A stretch of 64,000 bases of DNA from Adiantum capillus-veneris (Eukaryota; Streptophyta; Polypodiopsida; Polypodiales; Pteridaceae). Below the pieces are notes generated by a model. That model was not told where the DNA came from and ran no database searches. It saw only the letters and a program-made list of their open reading frames with translations. Of the stretch, positions 10,870 to 22,061 are shown one piece after another; position 1 is the stretch's first letter, and the number at the start of each line of letters is the position of its first letter. A program made the translations under genes and the position numbers. Location of the stretch: contig CM043953.1 in assembly GCA_014529385.2 (NCBI GenBank), forward strand, positions 94,303,842-94,367,841, given 5' to 3'.

Positions 10870-12914
10870 ACTCTCTTCGATGGATACCTACTAGTAGTAT
10901 CTCCAAATATTCCTTGATTTGCTAGTATTCGACCAGATCTAAGGTTCATATAGACTTGTTAAGCCATGGATATAGAACTTACCAACGGATTGAATTGTTA
11001 TCGTTTTTCTACTTGACTTGAATTCGATCAACTCCTATCAAACTCCTAATTCTTTGCTTGCAACTTGGTTCCTCTGTTAGTTTTAACCAAGTTAGCTGTT
11101 TTCTCACAAAGACTGTACAATTTTTGCTAGCTATTGTGATTGGTCTGTGTATATCACTTCAATCTGAGCTAAATGAGTCAATAAATGAGACTTTCAGATT
11201 CTACCCCTGCAAAGAGCTAAAGGACTAATCTACAACTTGGAAATTGAGTTAACATGTATCAATTTCGATCGATGGAACCCAAACTTGACTAGTGGCCTTG
11301 TATTATGTTGTTCTAACATTATACAAGCTCAAAAGTTCAAAATCTTGTCTCTGGGGCTCAACAGTAAATAATTTAATTATTTATTTTTCACACTTTTTTC
11401 CACTTTTTAGAATTTTTTTTCCATATAAACACCTTATTGAAATCTTTGGACAAGTTTTACTGAGTTTGAACAAGATTCACCCAAGTTATCAACTGTTTAA
11501 TGTTTGCAGACTCAATTTTCAAGAATCTGGCTTAAGTCTCACTTTTGTGATCCCAATTTCACCAAATTTGATATGTGGAGTCTACTTGATATGCTTGACC
11601 TTGTAGTATACTCAATTGTGAAATGTTCAATTCTGGGGAAGATGTAAATAATCACGATTATTCACTTTTAAGAATGTTTTATAACTTTTTACCAAAATGT
11701 TGATACAAACAGGTAAAGCAACTCAACTTAAGCTCCCTAGCCAAGTTTCACCAAGTTTGGATAAACTCTGCTCAAATTGTCAACAGTTTTGTGTCTACAC
11801 ATTGACTTTACAAATCTGGCCACAATTTCCACTTTATAGATCCAAACCTTACCAAATTTGATATGAGAACTCAATACAACATGATAGAACTTGTGGTATG
11901 CTTGGTTGAAAAAAGTCTGAAAACTGGACAAAAGAAAATAATCACAATGATTTGCTTTTGACAAATTTTAGCATAATTTTGGTCATCTGAGCGTACACAC
12001 ATGCTACACACTTTATACTAAGCCTCTGAGTCAAGTATCACCAAATTTGAGCAACATTTATCAAGTCAAACTCAATTTCTTGAAAATCAGTACAGATTTC
12101 AGTTTTATCATGTTTTTGGTCTATTTTGTGATCCATTCTATGAGCCTTCACAAAAGATGTTTGATGTTTGTAATCATGCATAGAGTCTCTGGTATCAACC
12201 TTGGTCAATTCTGAGCTAAAAGTAAATAATCACGATTATTTACGTTTGGCCTAAAATGAACATTTTTTTGTAATTTTTTCAACGGTCAGTCTTTTTGTGA
12301 CATGTTTTAAGCCTCTGAGTCAAGTCAAAACTTAATTTGACCTAAATTCTCAAGAAAATGTAAATAATCTGATTTTTTGCCAACTCTTAAAAATTTACCT
12401 CAAATGCTTCTTTAAGCTTACTCATTGGTTCATACAACTTTCATGAGCATAATCTCCAGCCAGATTCAATGGTCGACAATCTTTTGGTGTTGTTCCATGC
12501 CTTAGACCTAAAATTCTACAACTTTACATAAGAAACTCACAGATGATTCTTTTGGAGTGAGCAATGATTTGAGATCCACCTTATATTCTAATTACCCTAC
12601 TCCTAGGTTCTTCTGGAATTGGGTTGTGGAAAGTGTCCACAAACACTTGTTTTCTTAATTTTTAATGGTTTTTTGAGCCTTGATCTTAAGACTTGTCTTT
12701 TACATCAATCATTCTCAAAATCCTAACCTAATCCTACAATCCTACAAGGTACTTAGCAAGTACAATCTACTTCCAAGCTACCTCTACACAGCAAAAGACG
12801 ACACTCTTAAGCTACGTGGTTTTAAGGAGAAAGTCTTACTCTAAGTGATCCTAGAGGAAGTTAAAGGACAAATACACTAGACACTCTTGTTTTTCCTAAT
12901 TTAGGTCTATTCAA
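10870..12914 (-). other. Long AT-rich leader of element B
   Basis: Two kilobases without a supportable ORF between the primer-binding site and the first ORF of element B. Its left two-thirds consist of the diverged tandem repeats listed separately. Confidence 0.7.
11340..12380. repeat. Diverged ~287-bp tandem repeats in the element B leader
   Basis: The word AAATAATCACGATTATT or a variant recurs near 11365, 11648, 11936, 12224 and 12361. The first four are spaced about 283-289 bases. Other words recur in the same phase, such as CAAGTTTCACCAAGTTTG (near 11470, 11746, 12034) and CCAAATTTGATATG (near 11564, 11851). So there are about four units of ~287 bases plus a partial one. Confidence 0.8.
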
Positions 12915-12932
12915 TCCCCAACAATGGCACCA
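12915..12932 (-). other. Primer-binding site of element B
   Basis: The minus strand reads TGGTGCCATTGTTGGGGA two bases after the LTR end. This resembles the TGGCGCCGTTGCCGGGGA class of plant gypsy primer-binding sites, with C-to-T type changes. It marks the start of reverse transcription of the element. Confidence 0.7.
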
Positions 12933-12934
12933 AA

Positions 12935-13832
12935 TGTGGATGGGTTTCCTAACCTCACTCTTATCTTATGTTGTAGACATAGCGAGAACCACAAACATAA
13001 TTGTCAATCCATGGAACAAATGTGACTCAACTAGTGCATAGAGGCTATAAGACGGTGTCAATCTCTTGGAAAACAACAGACAACTTGCATCTAACACAAG
13101 CTACACTTAAATGACCTAAGTCATCAAAAGCTAGTCACTAATTGGCAAACAAAACATGACCGTTACAGCATCAAACGACATCCGAATGTTACAAAACTTC
13201 TAGGACAAGTATATAAGACCTAAGCACACATGCTTATGGTCTCAAATCTCAATTTTGATAAAGTACAAAAAATATGATTATTAACAGCAGTGAGGTTTTG
13301 ACCTAGACGTTTCTGACCCCAAATGCATCTAAATGATTAGCAATGATGCCCCAATACCCCGCGTATGCTTACTTTATGATTTCCTAGCTTAAAATCCTAC
13401 TTATGATGAAATTAGGCCACATGTTTATGACAACAAAAGCTATAGTTTACTATGATATGTTTACGTCAATGCCTACAACTCTTACATGCGGTTGCAACAG
13501 AATAGACGGCACTGCCACGTGACAACCAACAAGGTAGTAGGAAGCATGAGAAGGGAGAAGTGAGCGTCGTTAGCTTAACTTATCCGAAACTTAATAATAA
13601 CTCACAAAAATTGGCTTTTATACCGTAGACAAGGTTTTTTTGGTCAAAAACTAATCTTTTGGGATCTCTAACTAAGGATAAATTGATACAATCTGGTAGC
13701 TTATAGCCCCGGCTCATAGATTACAATATCCACTTGGAAAATAGGAGTTACAATATTCCCAATTTATCAAAAGAATACTTGTTTACAATAAAGCTCTCGA
13801 AAAATGGTACATAGGTTAGCTTGCTGCTAACA
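12935..13832 (-). repeat. 5' LTR of element B
   Basis: 898 bases that begin TGTTAGCAGC and end CATCCACA on the minus strand, placed exactly before the primer-binding site. No second copy was found in the window, as expected if the 3' part is lost. The right edge abuts the LINE at 13833. Confidence 0.65.
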
Positions 13833-13842
13833 GACACTTGAG

Positions 13843-14778
13843 ATGCAAACAACACGTTTGATGCAACTTGAAGAGAAAGTCAAGGAATGTAAAAGCTCTC
13901 TTGTGGACTTGAATGCTTTGAACGAGCACATGAGCAAAGTAGAGCATGACCATGTTTTGAAAGAGGAGAAATTTGACACCATGAGCTGGGATGTATGCGA
14001 CATAAAAAATGTATGCACAAACAAGACTTGGGCTGATGTATGTGGTAGCAATGTGCTCGGGGAGTTCACTATGTGTAAAACTACCATATCACATGCGTTC
14101 AAGACATGTTTGTAAAACCCCTTATCTGTGAATTTCGTTAAGAATATAATGTACCCTTTTCTTTTAAAATCTGTAAGTTTTTTTCAAATTTGAAAAAATA
14201 ATGCCCTTCTGTATATATATTTCTGTAAGTTTCAAGAACTTTAAATACCCTTCTGTTGAAATCACGTGATAGGTTACATTTTTATTAGGTGACCTCCCCG
14301 AGGCAATGTTGTTCCTTATTCCTCCCTCATGCAAGATATGGCTCAAACAAAGAAATTTGAGAATGTGGATGTAGAGGAGTTGAAGGAACGGGAGCGGCGT
14401 TGTAAGAACATTGTTATTCATGGAATTCCCAAAGAAAAGTTAAAGACGCATCCTACTCTTGCCATTTTTATCGAAGATTTCTTCAAAAACCACTTTGGCA
14501 TGTCTGAATGTATGGTCTATGGAGAACATAAAGTGGGTAAGCAAGGAAGTCCTAGCTTGGGAGAATGGCCAATTGTATCCACCATGCTGGATGAGACCAA
14601 ACAAAAGATTATCCTTAATAATAGTTGGATCTATTTGAGGGATACAAAATGTTTTGTATATGAAGATTGCACTATTAAGCAACAAATTATGCCTCGCAAA
14701 GCATATGACGAGAGGAATAAGAAAAACAATGAGATCTCTAACGAAGAAAATGTGCCCAAGGAGGAGGCAAGTCCCTAA
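13843..14778 (+). pseudogene. LINE ORF1 (nucleic-acid-binding protein), broken
   Basis: 13843-14115 is a coiled-coil-like stretch (MQLEEKVKECKSSLVDLNAL). After a gap with stops, 14329-14778 has ELKERERRCKNIVIHGIPKE, the 'R-R-x-N-(I/V)-(I/V)-x-G-(I/V)-P' start of the ORF1 RNA-binding domain found in L1/Tx1-type LINEs, and a Lys/Glu-rich tail. ORF1 proteins chaperone LINE RNA. The assignment rests on this motif and on the endonuclease directly downstream. Confidence 0.6.
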
Positions 14779-14793
14779 AGCAAATAGGAATGA

Positions 14794-15786
14794 GTGACCT
14801 ATGAGGCCAAGTTACATTTGAAAATATTCTTTTGCAATTGCAATGGATACCCATGGAATGCGGGGATTGGCATTGATGAACTAACAAGAAAAGCCAATGT
14901 TGTACTTCTTGTTGAGACTTGGGAGCATGATACACAAAGGATTAGCGGATTGGAGGATTACAATGTAAAATCATTGATGCAGTCAAAGAATCTTAAGCAA
15001 CGAAGTGGGCAAGGAGGGATAGCATGTATGGTTAAGAAAGGATTGGAAGATTTTGTATCAATTGTGAAAGATGACAAGTACAAATGTTATGTATGGCTGA
15101 AAATTATGACACCAAAAATAGAACCCACTTTTGTAGCCATTTGCTACATTCGTCATCATGATTCCCACTTTTATGCTTGCATGGATAGAGATCAACCATT
15201 TTTTGATTTAGAAGAGTACATTGCTTATTACAAAGGCAAAGGTGGTTTTTTTGTCTTTGGGGATATAAATGCTTGCACAAAAACATTGCAAGATGGTACT
15301 CAACAATTTGATATTTCATCCATTTTAAGGGAGCTGGAGGAAGTTCATTTGCACGATCGTACATCAATGGATGAGAAAGAGCCGGATCAATATGGAAAGT
15401 TACTTTTACACATGTGTAATAGCAGGGGTATGATCATTGCCAATGGTATATCTTTGTGGAGTGGAATTAATGGATTTACATGTAGAAAACATAATGGGGA
15501 TAGTGTGATTGACTATATGCTACTCTCAAAAACCATCATGTATCGTATAAAGAGTTTTATGTTTGGACAATGGACCTCAGAATTTGACCATTGGACCTTA
15601 TGCATTGGCCTTGCATATGGAGAAGCAACTAAGCGTGATAATATCAGCCAATGGGAAGCTTTCAAGAAAGTTATTTGTTCGTGCCTAAGAATGCTTTGCC
15701 ATAAATCATGTCCATGGTATCAACAAAAAATATATCACTCAAAAGGTGGTTTGATAAAGAAGGTCAAGATGCTCAAAAGTCCTTGA
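14794..15786 (+). pseudogene. LINE ORF2 endonuclease domain
   Basis: A 330-codon open frame directly after ORF1, with the landmarks of apurinic/apyrimidinic-type (EEP) endonucleases in order: VVLLVETW (catalytic Glu, about 14900-14923), GDINACT (about 15260), SVIDYMLLS (about 15505) and FDHWTL (catalytic His, about 15585). The enzyme nicks target DNA so that RT can prime on it. Stop codons lie at both ends and there is no ATG at the start, so it was joined to ORF1 or began upstream by another route. This domain itself is unbroken. Confidence 0.8.
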
Positions 15787-16044
15787 TAAAGCTTGATGCA
15801 TGGCATAGACAAATCCACCTATCAAAATCATTTGCATGTATACAAGGCATTGATTCAAAAGAAAAGAAGAAGATGAGAAGTAAAGCAATAATTTTTTCAG
15901 GTCCAAGAAAAGGCACGTGCATGCGGAAGATTTTGGAGAAACTTGAGAAACCAAATGCTAGAAAAATGCCATTTTATGGTTCACTCCCATGTATGCCCTC
16001 CTTTTTTACTATTGAGGATGTGGCGATGTGCTTGAGAATTTAGC

Positions 16045-16300
16045 CACTCGCAAAGTGGACGATCTTCAAGGTATCAAGCCAGAGATGGACTAAAAATTTT
16101 ATACGAGTGGATGTGTGATATGTTCAACCTTGCACTTCGACATGGTATGCCTTATGATTGGAGTACTAATTGGGTCAAGCCTTTGCATAAAGGAGGGGAT
16201 GTAAAGAATGTAAACACCTACCAAACTATAATGATTGGGTCTCTTATGGAAAAGTGCATGTTTGAGCGCATTGTTTGGTATTGTACATTACTTGTGGATA
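16045..16300 (+). pseudogene. First motifs of LINE reverse transcriptase
   Basis: Contains WSTNWVKPLHKGGDVKNVNT and FERI, the N-terminal RT motifs of LINEs (W-x-PLxKxGD, then K-x-x-ERI). The frame between 15786 and this point has stops. Similarity fades after about 16300, before the palm. Confidence 0.7.
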
Positions 16301-16400
16301 CTACCATTGTATGCCTTTGTGGAGCCATACTTGGTTTTATTTGGCAGTCCCAACCATTTCAGAGACTTGGTCTGGAAGATAGTCATTTTTGAGGCTTGAC

Positions 16401-17063
16401 TATATGAGATTTGCATAAGCTTTTGTGAGGTCGATAGCATGAGGTTTTATAGAGCTGGGGGATTCTCAAATGTGAGATCCTTTTGATGATACAGGTGGTT
16501 GGATCACCCTTTTCGTGACCTCGTCATAGGCTATGTACTAGTGATTCCTTCTTGATGCTCGAGTTCCATTGCTGGCAGGTTATGCATACATATACAATCT
16601 ATATTTTTGGTTCTTACTACTCTACTTCTTGGGAAACTCTACCAAAAAATTTCCAAGTTATGCTGTTATGCTATTGAAATTCTGGCAAAATAAAAAGATA
16701 AGTTAGGTGTGCCTTCTTGGGAGCTTCATGGTTGGCTTTAATGGATGATCAAAACGGACCTCAATTCACTTCTTTTCATTTAACACAAAGAATCCAGATA
16801 AATGTTCATGTGTCCATGAATTTTTTTTTCCAGCAGTGCATAGTCTTTATGTTCGGCCGAAGAAGATTAAGAGAGATACTGGAATCCCCTTTGCCTATTG
16901 TAATTCGATGATGAACTATGAAAACTCATTTGATGTGCATGTGTTTGTCCTTATCCAAAGATGAGCTCCGTTGAAGTTTCTGGGGATTCAATCTCAGTAA
17001 AAAGTTTTGGGTTCTTGCACGTGTGTTAGAAGGGGTTCTCAAAGCATTGAAACTTGGGTAGCC
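16401..17063. other. Unassigned stretch between LINE and element D; holds an inferred inversion breakpoint
   Basis: No gene, LTR or PBS recognised. The LINE ends somewhere after 16300 and gag of element D begins at 17064, with none of the 1.1-kb LTR expected before it. The left breakpoint of the inversion proposed in the findings must lie here. Confidence 0.5.
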
Positions 17064-18287
17064 ATGTCTTTCTCTTATCCGGAATTTCATGGAAGAAGTG
17101 ATGAAGATGTGGAAGACTTTTTGGAGAAGATGGAGGTTGCCTGCATTAGCAATTAGATTCACAATACTGCACATATGTTACGTCTTCTCCAAATTTTTTT
17201 GAAGAGTGATGCACAAGTTTGGTCCAAAGCATTTGCAGAGGAGTTGCGTGCGGCGGATCCACCTGTGAGATTAAGTTGGGACAATCTATGGCATGGATTG
17301 GAAGTGGAGTTTATAAAGACAGAAGATCCTGACAAAGTGTGGCAAGAAGTACAAGGTTTGGTGGAAAGGAAAGGTGAGCTAGTAGATGCGTACATACGTA
17401 AGTTTTCAATGGCATGGGAGAGGATGTGCAAGGCCTTAGCACCACAGGTACCCCCACTTGACATGATGAAGAAGGATAGGTTCTTGGCTGGTCTTTGGGA
17501 GAATATACATTGGAGAGTGGAGCTAAAGAAGCCTAGGACATATGAAGATGCACTATATGTAGCGAGGAACAAAGAGTGGAAGCTGAGAAGAGTGAGTCAG
17601 CTAGGAGTAGAGTCTTTGCCCAAGAGGTCTAAATTCCAGCCTATGGATTCTTTGCAAGGTCGCATGCCAAGGGTTCATCATGAACCAGTGGTTTCTGTTA
17701 CTCCTCAGGTTATGCCATCAGTAATCACTACAATAGTGCAGGTTTGATGGGCTAAGGCAAGACATGAGGCAAGTGATAGATTTAATGAATAATCTCAGCC
17801 TAAACATGCTAGGTAATGTGGGAAATAATCAAGGTCGGGTGAGGTTTGCAAATCAGTCGGAGGTGAAGAAAGACCCAGGAATGGTGTTGGACAAAGCAAT
17901 GGTAGAGTCTGGAGGAAGACACCCACGTGTTATAACTATGGAGAATTGGGCCACATCAGCCCGCAATGTGATAAGCCACCAAGAATGGGGGGAGACATGT
18001 ATCCATTTCCAAGACAAGTGCTAACTAGGTTAAATGATTATGGCATTGAAATTAAGGGAGAAGAAGGAACCAGTGGATTAACCCAAGAGGAAAAGGGAAA
18101 GACAAAACTGATAAGTGTGGTCACCATGGAGAAGGTAACAAAGTTGGAGGATACATTAGTGATGGCTATTGGGAAGAGGATCACACAGGATAAGGAAGGA
18201 AGAAATATCCCATGTCCTAGTAAGAAGAAAGGAAAGAGCCATGAAGGCGAGGATGTCAAGGACAAGAGGAAAAGAAGGGCTCATTGA
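17064..18287 (+). pseudogene. Gag of element D
   Basis: Starts with ATG at 17064 (MSFSYPEFHGRSDEDVEDFL), with a TAG near 17155. The capsid-like core follows in 17175-17747 (VWSKAFAEELRAADPP, then YIRKFSMAWERMCKAL and FLAGLWENIHWRVEL). The zinc knuckle at 17928-17969 reads CYNYGELGHISPQC, with the second Cys changed to Tyr, so Zn binding is lost. A Lys/Glu-rich tail runs to 18287. Frame changes occur near 17750 and 17960. Confidence 0.75.
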
Positions 18288-18338
18288 AAGTTTAATGTTT
18301 CAAATTTTTCACTAAAGGATGGGCAATTAAGCTATGAC

Positions 18339-18815
18339 TTGAAGGAGGATCTGACAAACAGGAAAGCAGATGCTACTTTTGGGCAGCTTATACAAATGGT
18401 GCCTAAGCTAAAGAGAAAGTGGAAGAGGATGATTAATCCAATGGAGAAAGAACTAGAGAGAGGTTCAGTGAAGGTGTTGGCAATGGATGAGCTACCAGAC
18501 ATTTGCCCAATAGTCGATGTGTGGCACAAAAAAATAATAATGGGACAAGGTTATGTTGATGGAAAAGCCCAAATATGTGTCATAATACACTCATGTGTTG
18601 AGAAGATGGGTCTTACAGTAACTGGGGTGTCATGCTTTCAGATCAAATTGGCAAACCATTAGAAAGTAAAAGGTTTGGGTGTTGTAAAGAGCTTAGAAGT
18701 GGAGGCGTACGATGCAAAGGTGGTGGTTGATTTTCATGTGATGCCAGCAGGGTTGGGAGTATATCCTATTATAATGGGCAGGTCATGGTTACGTGCAGTG
18801 GGAGCTATTTAAGGT
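18339..18815 (+). pseudogene. Aspartic protease region of element D
   Basis: GYVDGKAQICVIIHSCVEKMGL (about 18550-18615) aligns to the catalytic loop and following helix of gypsy proteases. The D-(S/T/G)-G motif reads D-G-K here. After a stop at 18660 the flap side follows (VVVDFHVMPAGLGVYPIIMG, about 18720-18780). It is dead by both the stop and the changed motif. Confidence 0.65.
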
Positions 18816-18872
18816 TGGAAATGTGGTACAATTAGCCTCTATGGAAAGACAGATGCCAAGAAGCTATATAAT

Positions 18873-20009
18873 ATGGACACAAGGAAAGTATTGGAGGATC
18901 TTTATGAAGATGAGGATGAGCTTAGTGATGAAGACTATTCCACAGTGCCTGACGAGGATAATGATAGTACTACCAGCAGTGGTGATGAGGAGGATGTTGA
19001 TGTTGCATTTCTTTTGATGGATAAAGAAATCCATGAGTCTGGTTTAGTTGCATTTGTAAATGAGATTGAAGATGAAAGTGAAGGGCCTTATGAAGTGATT
19101 GAAAGGCTGATGCAAACCAAGGTTGAATTTTCAAAGAAGTACGAATTGGTGAAACAAATGATCAGTGGAGATCTCTCAGCTATGGAGAAGGAGATATATT
19201 TGCACATGCTGGCTGGTTTTCTTGATTTGTATATTACTTCATATGAAGAGATTAGAGGGTTCAAAGGAGAAGAGATGAATATAGAGCTGAAAGAATGTGC
19301 TAAGCCAGTGAAAAAAAGGCTAAGAAGGATGGGTCAAGAGCAAATGGAAGCCTTGCGGGAAGAGGTGGACAAGTTATTGAAGGCAGGGTTCATAGTCCCA
19401 GTGGAAACCACAGAATGGGTGAGTCCAGTAGTAGTTAGCCCAAAGAAGGATGGAAAGTGGAGGATTTGTGTAGATTTTAAACCCTTAAATGCAGCCACTA
19501 AGAAGAACCCATATCCTCTTCCATTCATCGATCAGATCTTGGATTCAATGGCAGGTTATGAGAGGTACACTGTGTGTGATGGTTTTTCAGGCTATTTTCA
19601 ATTGAAGATTGCTCTTTAAGACCAAACAAAGACAACTTTCATTATGCCATGGGGTTGTTATTGCTACACGGTATTGCCATTTGGGTTGTTAAATGGACCA
19701 TCTTTCTATCAAGAGAGAGAAAATTGATGGGATGACAAGTGTGAAGAAGTGTTTCAAGAGGTGTAAGAGGGGTTGTCAGCCATGGAGACTCCTGATTGGG
19801 AGCAAGCGTTTTATGTAAATCCATCAGTAGGGGATGATTCCATTGGAGCCATGCTATTGCAAAAGGGAAAGGGCAGCCATTATATGAGGCCAGTGTATTG
19901 TGCAAGCCAAGTGAAGCTAGTAGCAGAGAGAAATTTCTCGGAAGTAGAGCTAGTGATGGCTAGTGTAATATTTGCTTGTCGACAATTTCGTCATTACTTG
20001 CTAACATGA
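18873..20009 (+). pseudogene. Reverse transcriptase and RNase H of element D, palm deleted
   Basis: The RT fingers are well kept: EALREEVDKLLKAGFIVPVE, VSPKKDGKWRICVDFKPLNA and DGFSGYFQLKI (19340-19617). A stop at 19617-19619 is followed by PWGCYCYTVLPFGLLNGP (19645-19710), after which the sequence jumps to KCEEVFQEV, normally found well beyond the catalytic YxDD. The whole YxDD palm segment is missing, roughly 150 codons by family standards. RNase H remains as FYVNPSVGDDSIGAMLLQK and SEVELVMASVIFACRQFRHY (19810-20006). Confidence 0.8.
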
Positions 20010-20075
20010 CCTTTTGTTTTCTTAACGAGTAATGCCTTTTTTCCACAGTTAATTAATGGCACTAACACGTCAAAT

Positions 20076-20640
20076 GTGGTTAAGGAATGGGTAATTCAGC
20101 TGCAAGAGTTTGACTTATCTTTTTTAGTGGAAGATAGTACAAGAGCTACCCTAGCTGATTTGTTGACTTACAAGGAGAAACCCCTCCTTGTTAAGGAAGA
20201 GGTGGTGACAAGGGTAGTTGAAGAAGTGCCACAGATCAGCAATGCACATGTGTTGTTCTTTGATGGCTCATACACAAAGAGCCATGATGCGGCTTCAGGG
20301 GGTATAGCACTTTATAATCCAGAGGGGAAGCTAGTATGCAAAAGAGGGTTCAAATTGGATGTGCATAGTAGCAATGAGGCTGAATATGCTACTTTGGAAG
20401 CCGGATTACACATTTGTTAGAAGCATGGGGTTAGAAGGCTGAGCATAAAAGGTGATGCCTTGTTAGTTGTGAAGCAAGTGTTGGGTGTGTGGAAGAGTAA
20501 GAACACCTCATTGAAGGAAATGTGTTTCAGAATTAAAGTCCTATTAAAAAAGTTCAAAGCATGGAGCATCAGACACATTGAACGTGCTCTGAATGGAGAG
20601 GCACATGAAGCAGCTCAAATCATGATTGGGGAGCTATTTG
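20076..20640 (+). pseudogene. Second (archaeal-type) RNase H of element D
   Basis: LFFDGSYTKSHDAASGG (first Asp), SSNEAEYATLEAGL (Glu) and IKGDALLVVKQVLG (second Asp) are the ordered active-site motifs of the extra RNase H typical of Tat elements. A TAG at 20418-20420 splits the domain. It lies between the normal RNase H and the integrase, the usual place. Confidence 0.8.
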
Positions 20641-22033
20641 TGTTGAGGACCAATTTACCTCTTTATCATGGCCGGGAAAGTTTGGCTCAAGAAGAGGAGA
20701 TTTTGCTAACAGGAATCATTCCGAAGGACATGCACAAGTCTAAGAAGTATGGTTTTGTGCATAGAGCATCCATGTGCAAATTGATTGGTGATGTCTTATA
20801 CGTGAAAGGGGCTGATCTCGTGTTGAGACGTGTACCTTGGTGGGAGGAGATTTATAGAGTGTTGGAAGAGAATCATGAAGGCGCATGTGGCGGACATTTT
20901 TCTCTAAAGATCACCTTGCATAAGATCTTGCAAGAGAGGTATGTATGGCCTAGTTTGCACCAGGATTTTCATCATTGGTGTAGGTCTTGCAATAGGTGTC
21001 AAGCATTTGGGAAGGGAGTGTTGAAGCCAGAACTTCAAAAAACCATTATGGCGTTTGATGTGTTTGAAAAGTGGGGGATTGATGCAATAGGCCCGTTACT
21101 TACCACAAGCAGGGGCAAAAGCTATATTTTGACTGCAGTGGACTATCTCTCTAGATGGGTAGAGGCTATAGCAATAAAATAAATCACTACAAAGGATGTG
21201 GCAAAGTCTGTGTACGATGAAATATGTTGCAAGTTTGGGTGCCACTAGAGCCTGACAAGGGGTAAGGATTTAGAGCTAAACTATTAGACTTTTTATGTGC
21301 AAAGATGAAGATTAGCCACTAGCATACCACTCCTTATTATCCACAATGTAATGGCTTAAATGAAAGATTCAATGGTGAGTTGGTACAAATTCTTTCAAAA
21401 GTGATAGAGCAGCAAGGAAAGAATTGGGATTTGGAATTGCCTAGTGCATTATGGGCTTACCGTACTTCGGTAAAGACAAGGACAGGGTTTACTCCATTTC
21501 ATTGGGTATATGCAAAGGAAGCACTATTGCCTATGGAAGTAGAGTTGCCTGTGGTCAAGATGTTAGAGAAGTTGCTTGGGTAGTCCAATGATGCATTCAA
21601 AGAGAGGCTCTTACAATTACAAGAGGTTCAACTGGATAGAATGAGCGCATTGGAACATTATGGACAAATGCAAGATAAGGCTTTAGCAAAGATAAATGAA
21701 AAGGTCAAAAGTAAGGGTATCAGGAAACATGACTTGGTTTTGCGCTACAACAGTAAGTTGGACAAGACATTCCAAAAGAAGTTTCAAATTAAGTGGGAAG
21801 GCCCTTTCAAGGTAGTGGAGTGTTTTTCGAATGGTACATATCAGCTGGCTAACCTGGATGGGATTCTACATAAGTCTAGGGTAAATGGATTGCATCTTAA
21901 ATTATATCATGCTAGATTAATGATGGTGGATCAAGATGATCTGTCTGCAGAACAAGTAATGTATGTGAGGGATGAGGAGACCTGTGACGCGGCGAGCCTC
22001 ATATCTCTTTTTGTTGCTGTTGATCATGAATGA
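20640..22033 (+). pseudogene. Integrase of element D
   Basis: The HHCC zinc domain is visible (ENHEGACGGHFSLKITLHK then CRSCNRC, about 20870-21000). The core begins WGIDAIGPL with VDYLSRWVEA (to 21180), then stops; the second Asp region (21180-21370) has several stops. WAYRTSVKTRTGFTPFHWVY and the C-terminal domain (KFQIKWEGPFKVVE, YQLANLDG) follow to 22033. It inserts element DNA into the genome in active relatives; here it is broken in at least three places. Confidence 0.8.
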
Positions 22034-22040
22034 TCTAGCA

Positions 22041-22061
22041 GGCTAGAGGATGGGCAAATTA
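22041..22061 (+). other. Polypurine tract of element D
   Basis: GGCTAGAGGATGGGCAAA lies directly before the 3' LTR start TGTTAGGAG. This is the plus-strand primer site of gypsy elements. Confidence 0.65.

Larger units (their letters stand above)
6451..13832 (-). mobile_element. Gypsy element B, 3' truncated by element A
   Basis: On the minus strand the order is: LTR (13832-12935), primer-binding site (12932-12915), a 2-kb leader with tandem repeats, an extra ORF pair (10869-9962), gag core (9889-9455), zinc knuckles (about 8802-8670), a Lys/Glu-rich linker (8298-7819), aspartic protease (7856-7380) and the start of reverse transcriptase (6667-6451), where element A is inserted. The rest of pol and the 3' LTR are not found in the window. 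Many frame breaks show it is dead. The PBS type and long leader point to an Athila/Tat-like or related non-chromodomain gypsy lineage; the lineage is an inference. Confidence 0.75.
13833..16400 (+). mobile_element. LINE, 5' half: ORF1, endonuclease and start of RT
   Basis: The order coiled-coil ORF1, APE-type endonuclease, then the first RT motifs is that of a non-LTR retrotransposon (LINE). The RT breaks off after its first motifs at about 16300. The missing RT centre and C-terminal side has a possible match on the minus strand at 53.56-54.70 kb (see findings). The left edge touches the LTR of element B. Confidence 0.75.
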
